Shown here: positions 45,012-53,585 of the stretch, one piece after another
Position numbering within the stretch: position 1 is the stretch's first letter
How the letters are laid out: each line of letters opens with the position of its first letter
Source of the DNA: Prostheceraeus crozeri
Lineage: Eukaryota; Platyhelminthes; Polycladida; Euryleptidae
NCBI GenBank assembly: GCA_907163375.1
Contig: CAJQUW010001436.1
Span: 7,501-71,500 of the forward strand
Length of the DNA stretch: 64,000 nucleotides
Direction: 5' to 3'
Made by a program: the position numbers and the translations under genes
The notes under the pieces: generated by a model
What the model saw: only the letters and a program-made list of their open reading frames with translations
The model's database searches: none
What the model was told of the DNA's origin: nothing

Positions 45012-47078
45012 TCAAGCATGGCTGCAACATTCTGTTGATGAAATACTGGCAAATATGTTATTTCTTGTCCATAGTCTATCAACGATTTGGGCTCTTCTGT
45101 CGCTGAAATCGTCATGAGAAACTTTAAATTTGTCATTTCGTCTTTGCAAGCATTTTTCGACAACAAGACTGTAAGGATGAAATAAAGGGTACAAAAGATT
45201 AAATGGAGATGGAAGAACAGTGTTCCAATGAATGTATTTGATCTGAATTTTTGACCTCCAAAATGACAACTCCAATTTTCTCGAGTCATGAATTTTCTGA
45301 AAAGTGACCGACATCAGTGCGACTAGGAGATTCACAAGAACAATTTGTGCGATGATGTAATACGTACCATAAAGTGCAAAACCGAAATATTCAATTACTT
45401 CCATTGCAACATGATTGTACTTTGAAAGTGTTCCATTCATTACATAATCATTCGTGCCTGTCATAGCAAATATCACCCAGAACATTTCGAAGAAAGATGA
45501 TCTAACATTGGAAAAGAATTGATTCTCGCATCGATAATTTGAATACAGCGATACCAATGCTAAACCCCATGCAACAAAGAAAAGAAGCATAAGTAAAGCC
45601 CAACGTATTACATCGACGACCATTCTTGTGACAGTAATATTCAGGTGTGAGACCAAACGATTCATGTACAAAACATTTCCTGCGGACAAAAAATAAAACA
45701 AGTGACCAATTGAGAAGAAAATAGCACCAACATTGTGAGGCTGAAGGGCATCGTTGAAAAACGTTGCGAAATGAGGCTCTATCATGTACAACTTGCTGGT
45801 GGAAGCACATGTGCTTGATTGTTGCGCCAGCATCAATTCCAAAGCATCGGCGGCAGATAGATTCTGGCCACCAGACCAAATTTTAGCCAGTCTTCGACAC
45901 ATTGCCTTTGTTCCTTCTTTATTTGGAACAACTAATCTCGCTATGAAAATGAAAGTGTTTCCAAATGTGTACATGAGACAACTGATGAATTGTAGGATCT
46001 CGTAAGGTGAGTTGAAAAATGATTTTCCAAGACAATACATTCCAACACAAATTCTAGTCATTCTTGATAAAATGATCAAGGCCATGATGTAATGATACGG
46101 CTGGATAGATGCCTCACATAAGATGTATGATTCTTTAGCTTCATAAAAAAAGGTAGTTGCAACGAATATGAGGAAAGTCCAGTAGGCTACGGCCTCACAA
46201 GTGTACGCAGTCGTTGGGGATTTCAAAAAGCGAATTAAAGTTGGGTGTGGAAAGATAACACAAGCTGGAACGACGACGAAATACACAAAGGTTGAGAACA
46301 TGACACGCAGAGGGAATGGTAGATTCTCTGCAGTCCATCTATCTGGGAAAAGAGCATCAGAATCCTTGGTCCAATGAGACATAACCACTGATTGCACTGC
46401 CGGGTGGGATACAGCATTCTTCATGCCCGCCGCGATTAGCCTTGTTGCATTTCCAAATGATCGATCAAGGGGGTCCTCCTCTTCTTCATCGTAAAGAAGC
46501 ATTTGAACCTCTTCCTCATTTATTGGAGTATCCAGAAATTCAATTACAGTTTGTTCTAACATTTGATGCAATTTTCTTCCTAAGTCGAGTTGAGAATATC
46601 TATAAAACAGACCAGATCCGTCAATAGCTCGCCAAGTATCGAGACATCCTCCAATTGGTCTACGAGAATGGAAAAGTTGAATGTATGAGCGAGAGATGAG
46701 AGCGGTGAGGAAGTGATTAGCATACATTTGATGGAAACGAAGATCGCGATGAATAGTTTGACATAGTCGACAATCACATTTTGACGGACAAGGATTATCA
46801 AGACGAAGGCCAATATTTTCTGTTAAATGTTTCATCGCCTTCATTTTGTTGAGTCTGACTGACAGTGCTAAAGGGTTCACGAGAAAAAGTTCTTGCCATG
46901 CTGTTTGTGACAAATTGTGAGTCAATGATTCCTCCCATGCGCCAACGAGTGAATCCAAAGCTATCAAATCTTCAGTTTCCACTGCTTTGACGATATCATT
47001 AATGATCTCATCGTAAACAAATACAACTCCATTTCGTCGATGATTGTTGCTTTCGTTATGAAAAACATAGCCATTCAT
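45012..47078 (-). CDS. TRPC-like cation channel, single exon
   Basis: One uninterrupted frame of 688 residues. The N-terminal half (1-150) is ankyrin-like helices with a Cys cluster, Cys97-x3-Cys101-x-Cys103-x2-Cys106, then a helical linker and an acidic DEEEEDP stretch at about 197-203. Membrane segments are at about 258-277, 292-312, 328-350, 362-383, 450-473 and 485-512, a pore helix is at FFEMFWVIFAMTGTNDYV (529-546), and the last segment at 568-595 ends QIVLVNLLVALMSVTFQKI. After it come a degenerate TRP box (LSFWRSK at about 604) and LPSPFN (622-627), matching the second TRP box of TRPC channels. Length is slightly short for the family because the C-terminal coiled-coil and calmodulin-binding tail is missing. 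It would form a non-selective, Ca2+-permeable plasma-membrane channel as a tetramer. Absence of introns is unusual. The pore and gate look complete, so it is probably functional. Confidence 0.88.
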   Translation of the reverse strand: MNGYVFHNESNNHRRNGVVFVYDEIINDIVKAVETEDLIALDSLVGAWEESLTHNLSQTAWQELFLVNPLALSVRLNKMKAMKHLTENIGLRLDNPCPSKCDCRLCQTIHRDLRFHQMYANHFLTALISRSYIQLFHSRRPIGGCLDTWRAIDGSGLFYRYSQLDLGRKLHQMLEQTVIEFLDTPINEEEVQMLLYDEEEEDPLDRSFGNATRLIAAGMKNAVSHPAVQSVVMSHWTKDSDALFPDRWTAENLPFPLRVMFSTFVYFVVVPACVIFPHPTLIRFLKSPTTAYTCEAVAYWTFLIFVATTFFYEAKESYILCEASIQPYHYIMALIILSRMTRICVGMYCLGKSFFNSPYEILQFISCLMYTFGNTFIFIARLVVPNKEGTKAMCRRLAKIWSGGQNLSAADALELMLAQQSSTCASTSKLYMIEPHFATFFNDALQPHNVGAIFFSIGHLFYFLSAGNVLYMNRLVSHLNITVTRMVVDVIRWALLMLLFFVAWGLALVSLYSNYRCENQFFSNVRSSFFEMFWVIFAMTGTNDYVMNGTLSKYNHVAMEVIEYFGFALYGTYYIIAQIVLVNLLVALMSVTFQKIHDSRKLELSFWRSKIQIKYIHWNTVLPSPFNLLYPLFHPYSLVVEKCLQRRNDKFKVSHDDFSDRRAQIVDRLWTRNNIFASISSTECCSHA

Positions 47079-48109
47079 ATCAGCAAAAAGTTAAGCACCG
47101 ACGAATGATCCGTTCAATGACTTGAATTCGCAGTTGAACGGATTTCTTATGTATAAGAAGAGATTGCGACTAATTACATCATATTCCACTGTCGTGACGT
47201 CGATTGCTAATAATATTTTGCTACTGTTGACTTCAATACCTGATGATGGGACACTAAGTAAAATTTCAATCAATTTCATTAATTTGTAAAGTTCAAGCTA
47301 GGGTCAATAACAGTGAAGAAATACATGAACAAGAGATATAACCTGAGGCTCAGGGGTTAATGAAGAGGGAGAGAGAGAGAGAGAGATCTAGCTATCTGCT
47401 GTTCGTGAAATCGAGTTGTCGAGAAAAGAGCATTTGGATTTGAAAGTGACGAGAAAGTATTTAAGTTTCAGGAAAGTTCTTACCAACTTAGAAAGGATTA
47501 GAGGGATAATTTTTTCGAACTTTTAATTAAGAAGCTTTGTTTGCCAAGAAGTTTGCACAATATTTCCTGTATGTAGAAAACAATGGTGCTGACCAGGGAT
47601 CTGGAGCGGAGCGGAGTGGTCGATAATTTATTTGATGAAAGATGGAATACGTTGGAAATCATAAAACAAATTACTACTATTTTTTGCATGTTGACGTGTG
47701 TTCGTTTGATGAAATCCCGAATAATAGTTTGATACAATTGAATAAAACGGACGCATCGCTGTTGAAACGCCAATCAGTTATCTCAATAACTCATGCACGA
47801 GGCTTCCCATTCTGGGAACTCAGCCACACGTCACAAGCAGACACAGTCATGACATCAGGAGTCATCTCAACAATAGATGAATCTGACTTCCCCATATTCA
47901 CCCCTTTCTGAATGCTCATTGGCTCAGTCTGTGTATCGGTTGCAATGGTTATCCATTAAAAATGAAAATCTGACGCACCTGATCGATTTCACTATTCGTT
48001 GTCTCCATTTTAATTGCACGCTCGAATAATTTCCGCATCACTCGCGTCTGATCGTGGACAAGCTCGTGAACGTGATAAATACCAGGGATAACAAGGTCAA
48101 AACAGAGTG
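47079..48109. other. upstream region of the channel gene
   Basis: No supported exon. A GA microsatellite (GAGGGAGAGAGAGAGAGAGA) lies at 47364-47387 and a GGAGC repeat near 47601. A short minus-strand frame ends at 47091, just upstream of the channel start, but shows no domain. Confidence 0.4.
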
Positions 48110-48584
48110 AGCTGATCCACTGAAATGGCGAGGCAATTTCTTTCAAAATAAACAGGTCATTGATGACAAGGAGAAGTACCAGTGTAAATTGTGCAAGATT
48201 CAAGTGACTGTTTCTGGTGATTCGTCATTCAATCTAAAGCGACATCTTACTCGACACCACTCGCAAGATAAAAACAGTGGAAAAACAAAGAGAATGAAGA
48301 ACCGCCTTTAAAACAATCGAAACTGTCTATATCTGACATGGGCAGGTTTCATTCCATCTCGAAAGAATAGAAAGCAGCGTTGGACTCTGCTTTAACTCAA
48401 ATGATCTGCGTCGACGGTTATCCGCATACGATGGTGATCAAGCCGGGATTTAAAGAACTGATGAGAGTGGCTACACCAGGGTACAACGATACGATACGAT
48501 AAAAGACAGTCTCATACCATCATTGTACTCTACAATGAGATCAGAAGTTATTGAAAAACTCCAAAAGTGTTCCTCGGTATCCGG
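48110..48584 (+). pseudogene. hAT transposase 5' part with BED finger, broken by the array
   Basis: At about 48165 the plus strand encodes EKYQCKLCKIQVTVSGDSSF, then NLKRHLTRHH, a BED zinc finger (C-x2-C ... H-x3-4-H). Further on, LTQMICVDGYPHTMVIKPGF, then KELMRVATPGYN and SLIPSLYSTMRSEVIEKLQK belong to the next conserved block of hAT transposases. At least two frame changes and stops separate these blocks. At 48584 the sequence passes abruptly into reverse-transcriptase sequence, so the retroelement array (or a rearrangement) interrupts the hAT copy. The open frame at 48523-48870 is an artificial fusion of the two. Confidence 0.7.
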
Positions 48585-49857
48585 TTACATACATGGCAAG
48601 TCGTCTTCTCATGCGCCCCACATGCGCTACACAACCGAAGAAACTCAACTGCTCAATCAAATCATTACGGATCTACAAAATGATGGCCTTATTCAAAGTA
48701 AGCATCGTCCAGGACCCTTTTGCTCTCGGCCGTTTTTAATACCTAAGGCAGATGGAGGTGTCCGCTTCCTGGTAAACTATAAACACTTAACTCCTTTTCT
48801 ACAGGTAGACACCTCCATCTGCCTCCTTTCCACGCGAAAACGGCTGCTTTTGTTTGGCGTCCAGGCTTAGTGGATATCCACGTGGACCTCCGTAACGCCT
48901 TTCATAGCCTTTCTCTTAATCCGAAATCTCGTTTTTTAAGCACTTTTGGCTATGACGGGAAGTTTTACGAGTTCACGCGGATGCCCATGGGCCTGGCGCC
49001 TTCACCTTCTTTTCTACAATGTGTGCTTAATGAAGTCCTCGCACCGCTTCGTCGTCACAACGCAATTGTTTGGTGTCACCTGGATGACATTGTGATTTTT
49101 GCAAAGCGGAAACATATTGGATCCCTCCGAGCTCAACTTCTACACAGATTACAAGCTATTGGACTCAAGGTGAATCGTAAGAAATCTCAATTACGTCCTT
49201 CTAAAGTCATTGATTATCTTGGCCAGACCTACGATCTTCGGACCCGGACGAGGCGCCTTGCACAGAAACATGTCGAAATTCTCCCGAGCTTCTTTAGACA
49301 ACTGATCAAGAACCCGGACGACAAACACCTCAAAGGTTATTTGGCTTTTCTACTTTATGCTGTAGCGCCGGCTTACGCCATGTTACGCTGGTCGGCTCGG
49401 CTCCTCCTTCAGCATCTGCATCTACTGGACAAAGCTTGTCGGCAACCGGTTATACTCCCTTGGACGGGTGTCCCAGACTTGGTTCGTGGATGCCACACCA
49501 ACAACTTGCGCCATTTTTGCAGGGCTCCGATGCATGGGTTTGGCAGCATCCCGAAACGCATCGGTTTCACTCCGAAACCATGGCGCTTTTGCTGGCTGCT
49601 CGTGCAGCCAAACCTGGAGACATTATTGCTACGGATGTCCTTGGACTTTTATCGTGAGCAAAGCGATCATCCTTCCTGCTCCCGGCAAAGCTGTCCCTAC
49701 TAAAGAAAGGCCTCCGTTTAGTTTACGTTCCAACACATCTGAATTCGGCGGATGGGCCATCTCGTGGACAGATCAACACTTCAAAATACTTACACTTACC
49801 TCGAGCTTTACGACGGTTTTATTAACCAACACAAGACCAACGCTTCGCTCAGCCTAA
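48585..49857 (+). pseudogene. reverse transcriptase-RNase H, unit A, frame-broken
   Basis: The N-terminal fingers (FLIPKADGGVRFLVNYKHLTP) lie in one frame up to about 48805. A private one-base loss relative to unit B, in the GGTAGACACC stretch, changes frame. From 48870 come motif A (VDLRNAFHSLSL), motif B (MPMGLAPSPSFLQ), the catalytic HLDDIVIF (LDD at 49080-49088) and YLGQTYDL, then a thumb-like region (LAFLLYAVAPAYAML). RNase H motifs follow in changing frames: FVDATPT (49483-49503), HSETMALLLAAR (from 49568), IIATD (49622-49636) and LNSADGPSRG (from 49739). A TGA interrupts the last frame near 49649. Frame changes lie at about 49440-49480 and 49505-49565. DATPT together with N-x-AD-x-PSRG is most like hepadnavirus-type RNase H. 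Alternatives are a divergent DIRS-, Ty3- or caulimovirid-type polymerase. Confidence 0.75.
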
Positions 49858-49889
49858 AACGACATACTCTTGTTTTTTCTTCATTCTAG
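48585..49889 (+). mobile_element. 2.6-kb retroelement array, unit A (5' truncated)
   Basis: This unit starts inside the reverse transcriptase at a point matching 51178 of unit B and runs to the CRE that opens unit B. It is the cleanest copy for the polymerase and RNase H sequence. The junction with hAT sequence at 48584 is abrupt. Confidence 0.85.
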
Positions 49890-49897
49890 TGACGTCA
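49890..49897. promoter_or_regulatory. CRE palindrome TGACGTCA, unit B
   Basis: A perfect CREB/ATF consensus site, followed 25 bp later by AGTATAACTTTTATG (TATA-like, about 49921-49935). It recurs at 52493-52500 and 63556-63563, and as a mutated copy TGCCGTCA at 60789-60796. The position right after the end of one polymerase frame and before the next unit fits a promoter. Confidence 0.5.
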
Positions 49898-50052
49898 CTT
49901 TTTGCTAAAATCGAGTGATAAGTATAACTTTTATGAAGTCTTTCGTTGCGATAGGGTTAAAATTGTAGTGGAGGTCATTGTCTATTCTTGTAATCGCAAC
50001 CGTTTTCTGTGGCTCGTCCTGATGCCGTGTTTATTGTAAACTTTGTTTGAGA

Positions 50053-50058
50053 AATAAA
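50053..50058 (+). terminator. AATAAA polyadenylation signal, unit B
   Basis: AATAAA lies 163 bp after the start of the CRE and upstream of the coding frames. It is kept in the other units at 52658, 60967 and 63738. A signal located after the promoter but before the genes is the layout that gives terminally redundant RNA from a circular or tandem template. Confidence 0.5.
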
Positions 50059-50072
50059 GGGAAGGCCCTTAA

Positions 50073-50801
50073 TTCCGCGTCCTGGAGCGCTTTCCTTCTC
50101 CGTTTCATTTTCTCCAACCAATCGGCTCTCCAAGACCTTCGCTTGCGGCAACGGTTTCGACTTCTGATCCTGCATCCTTTCCGCAATCTCCTCAAGCCGC
50201 TCAGCCACAGACTACCACGGTTGCGCAGGAAGCATTTCCTACCTGGGACACAAGCCATCTCACGGCTTATTCATCCGCCTCGGATGCCGAATCGCCCGAC
50301 AAACTGGTTTCAGCTCTCCCTCAACCGATGGATCCAACAGTCGTCATCGCCGCCGTCGAGGCACTCTCCGCAAAGGTGGACAGACTCTCATTGGGAATGG
50401 CAACCGGGACCAGTACGCCTTCTCAATCTGATTCCGATCTGGAATCCTTATGGACGGCCCGAAACCGACACGAGGCCGCCACACTCAAGAGAATCCTGGC
50501 AGCAACGGACCTTAACGCAGCTCAGGCAGAGGCACAGCAGCGGCTCGAACTCCTCCATATCGCAGGCAAGTTCGGTTGGGCCTACGCCGCTTCCTTGGAG
50601 CAGTTCGGAACCGCGGAATCATTGGGACTCCCAGTACAACCACCGGAATTACAGGTCGGTCGATCTGGACGCAACTTCCAGCCAGGGTTCCATTCAAACA
50701 GACGTGGACATCGTGGTGGTCGATCCCGAGGACGCAGTCGAGGAAAGGCTTCAACAAGAGGTGGACCAGGAAATTCAAGTAATGTTCCGGGAGTGGTCTG
50801 A
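50073..50801 (+). CDS. capsid-like protein with Arg/Gly/Ser-rich tail, overlapping polymerase, unit B
   Basis: The frame is open from 50073 (TAA at 50070-50072). The first ATG is at 50328, giving 157 residues to the stop at 50799-50801. After MDPTVV the first 95 residues are Ala/Leu-rich and probably helical (LKRILAATDLNAAQAEAQQR, LELLHIAGKFGWAYAASLEQ). The tail is strongly basic: HSNRRGHRGGRSRGRSRGKA. A short helical domain plus an arginine-rich tail is what small capsid proteins of reverse-transcribing viruses look like. No zinc knuckle is present. It overlaps the upstream part of the polymerase frame in a different frame. The fold cannot be confirmed by eye, and a real start upstream of 50328 (non-ATG) is possible. 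Tail sequence is still readable in unit D near 61600-61725. Confidence 0.45.
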   Translation, partial: FRVLERFPSPFHFLQPIGSPRPSLAATVSTSDPASFPQSPQAAQPQTTTVAQEAFPTWDTSHLTAYSSASDAESPDKLVSALPQPMDPTVVIAAVEALSAKVDRLSLGMATGTSTPSQSDSDLESLWTARNRHEAATLKRILAATDLNAAQAEAQQRLELLHIAGKFGWAYAASLEQFGTAESLGLPVQPPELQVGRSGRNFQPGFHSNRRGHRGGRSRGRSRGKASTRGGPGNSSNVPGVV

Positions 50802-53585
50802 GAATTTCGACCTCGACTTATGGTTGGATGAGGCGTTACAGTTTATTGACCAAGACGCAGACGCTACTACTGATCAGTCATTACGAACTACTCCGATCCC
50901 GTTTCCTGACTCTGATCCAGTTGTTCCCAGCTTCTCTCCACCTATGACTCCGCCTCCTGAACCAGACGAAAACCCAGATGGCGATCAGCAACAGCAACAT
51001 GACGCAGTTCCGGACGACACTTCTGACCAGGCCGGCCCGCTCTTTGAGTTTGAATCCGGTTGCGCGTTCCAATGTCCAGACATTCTCAGTTACAAGCCAC
51101 ATTCACTTTCAGTCCCAGTAGCGCAGTCGCAAGACTATGGTCCCTTCTGTCGTCAGCTCAGTTCCGGCTTTCGGGTTTACATACATGGCAAGTCGTCTTC
51201 TCATGCGCCCCACATGCGCTACACAAACGAAGAAACTCAACTGCTCAATCAAATCATTACGGATCTACAAAATGATGGCCTTATTCAAAGTAAGCATCGT
51301 CCAGGACCCTTTTGTTCTCGGCCGTTTTTAATACCTAAGGCAGATGGAGGTGTCCGCTTCCTGGTAAACTATAAACACTTAACTCCTTTTCTACAGGTAA
51401 GACACCTCAATCTGCCTCCTTTCCACGCGAAAACGGCTGCTTTTGTTTGGCGTCCAGGCTTAGTGGGTATCCGCGTGGACCTCCGTAACGCCTTTCATAG
51501 CCTTTCTCTTAATCCGAAATCTCGTTTTTTAAGCACTTTTGGCTATGACGGGAAGTTTTACGAGTTCACGCGGATGCCCATGGGCCTGGCGCCTTCACCT
51601 TCTTTTCTACAATGTGTGCTTAATGAAGTCCTCGCACCGCTTCGTCGTCACAACGCAATTGTTTTGTGTCACCTGATGACATTGTGATTTTTGCAAACCG
51701 GAAACATATTGGATCCCTCCGAGCTCAACTTCTACACAGATTACAAGCTATTGACTCAAGTGAATCGTAAGAAATCTCAATTACGTCCTTCTAAAGTCAT
51801 TGATTATCTTGGCCAGACCTACGATCTTCGGACCCGGACGAGGCGCCTTGCACAGAAACATGTCGAAATTCTCCCGAGCTTCTTTAGACAACTGATCAAG
51901 AACCCGGACGACAAACACCTCAAAGGTTATTTGGCTTTTCTACTTTATGCTGTAGCGCCGGCTTACGCCATGTTACGCTGGTCGGCTCGGCTCCTCCTTC
52001 AGCATCTGCATCTACTGGACAAAGCTTGTCGGCAACCGGTTATACTCCCTTGGACGGGTGTCCCAGACTTGGTTCGTGGATGCCACACCAACAACTTGCG
52101 CCATTTTTGCAGGGCTCCGATGCATGGGTTTGGCAGCATCCCGAAACGCTACGGTTTCACACGTCCGAAAACCATGGCGCGTTTTGCTGGCTGCTCGTGC
52201 AGCCAAACCTGGAGACATTATTGCATACGGATGTCCTTGGACTTTTATCGTGAGCAAAGCGATCATCCTTCCTGCTCCCGCCCAAAGCGTCCCTACTAAA
52301 GAAAGAGCCTCCGATTTAGTTTACGTTCCAACACATCTGAATTCGGCGGATGGGCCATCTCGTGGACAGATCCCAACACTTCAAAATACTTACACTTACC
52401 TAGAGCTTTACGACGGGTTTTTATTAACCAACACAAGACCAACGCTTCGCTCAGCCTAAAACGACATACTCCTTGTTTTTTCTTCATTCTAGTGACGTCA
52501 CTTTTTGCTAAAATCGAGTGATAAGTATAACTTTTATGAAGTCTTTCGTTGCGATAGGGTTAAAATTGTAGTGGAGGTCATTGTCTATTCTTGTAATCGC
52601 AACCGTTTTCTGTGGCTCGTCCTGATGCCGTGTTTATTGTAAACTTTGTGTTTGAGAAATAAAGGGAAGGCCCTTAATTATTCCCGCGTCCTGGAGCGCT
52701 TTCCTTCTCCGTTTCAATTTTCTCTCCAACCAATCGGCTCTCCAAGACCTTCGCTTGCGGCAACGGTTTTCGACTTCTGATCCTGCATTCCCTTTCCGCC
52801 AATCTCCTCAAGCGCCGCTCATCCACAGACTACCAACGGTTGCGCAGGAAGCATTTCCTACCTGGACACAAGCCATCTCACGGCTTATGACAATTCCGCC
52901 CTCGGATGCCGAATCGCCCGACAAACTACTGGTTTCAGCTCTCCCTCAACCGATGGATCCAAACAGTCGTCCATCGCCGCCGTCGAGGCACTCTCCGCAA
53001 AGGTGGACAGACTCTCATTGGGAATGGCAACCGGGACCAGTACGCCTTCCTCAATCTGATTCCGATCTGGAATACCTTATGGACGTGCCCGAAACCGACA
53101 CGAGGCCGCCAAACACACTCAAGAGAATCCTGGTCAGCAACGACCTTAACGCAGCTCAGGCAGAGGCACAGCAGCGGCTCGAATCTCCTACCATATCGCA
53201 GGCAAGTTCGGTTGGGCCTACGCCGCTTCCTTGGAGCAGTTCGGAAACCCCTGCGGAAAGTCATTGGGACTCCAGTACAACCACCCGGGAAATTACAGTC
53301 GGTCCGATCTGGACGCAACTTCCAGCCGGGGTTCCATTCAAACAGACGTGGAACATCGTGGTGGTCGAATCCCGAGGACGCAGTCCGAGGAAAGGCTTCA
53401 ACAAGAAGGTGGACCAGAAATTCTCAAGTAATGTTCCGGAGTGTCTGAGAATTTCGACCTCGACTTATGGTTGGATGAGGCGTTACAGTTTATTGACCAA
53501 GACGCAACGCTACCTACTGATTCAGTCATTACGAACTACTCCGATCCCGTTTCCTGACATCTGACCAGTTGTTGTTCCCAGCTTC

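Larger units (their letters stand above)
50047..52459 (+). pseudogene. polymerase (N-terminal region, reverse transcriptase, RNase H), unit B, frame-broken
   Basis: A frame of 546 codons (50047-51687) contains, in order, a Pro/Ser/Arg-rich part overlapping the capsid-like frame, an acidic region (EDAVEERLQQEVDQEIQVMF, then DLDLWLDEALQFIDQDADAT), a Pro/Asp/Gln-rich spacer-like part (TPPPEPDENPDGDQQQQ), and then the reverse transcriptase from about 51180 with motifs A and B as in unit A. It ends just after the catalytic motif because one base of the LDD codons is missing at about 51673. RNase H sequence follows to 52459, including FVDATPT and VYVPTHLNSADGPSRG. A long N-terminal extension and spacer before the reverse transcriptase is also how hepadnavirus-type polymerases are built. 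No terminal-protein domain can be recognised from sequence alone. Confidence 0.7.
49890..52492 (+). mobile_element. 2.6-kb retroelement array, unit B (complete)
   Basis: The distance from one TGACGTCA to the next is 2603 bp. Order: CRE palindrome, TATA-like box, AATAAA, capsid-like frame overlapping the polymerase frame, reverse transcriptase, RNase H, next CRE. There are no LTRs separate from the tandem repetition, no integrase and no tyrosine recombinase in the unit. From about 52140 the sequence begins to show extra 1-2 base insertions relative to unit A. Confidence 0.85.

Noticed and set aside
47949-48203. Minus-strand open frame of 84 codons upstream of the channel gene
   Set aside because: It overlaps the plus-strand hAT/BED relic and has no domain. 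Best explained as a shadow frame.
49468-49857. Long frame in unit A containing DATPT taken as the full RNase H
   Set aside because: Only its first motif looks like RNase H. The HSE, ATD and PSRG motifs lie in another frame, so it is a composite of shifted segments.
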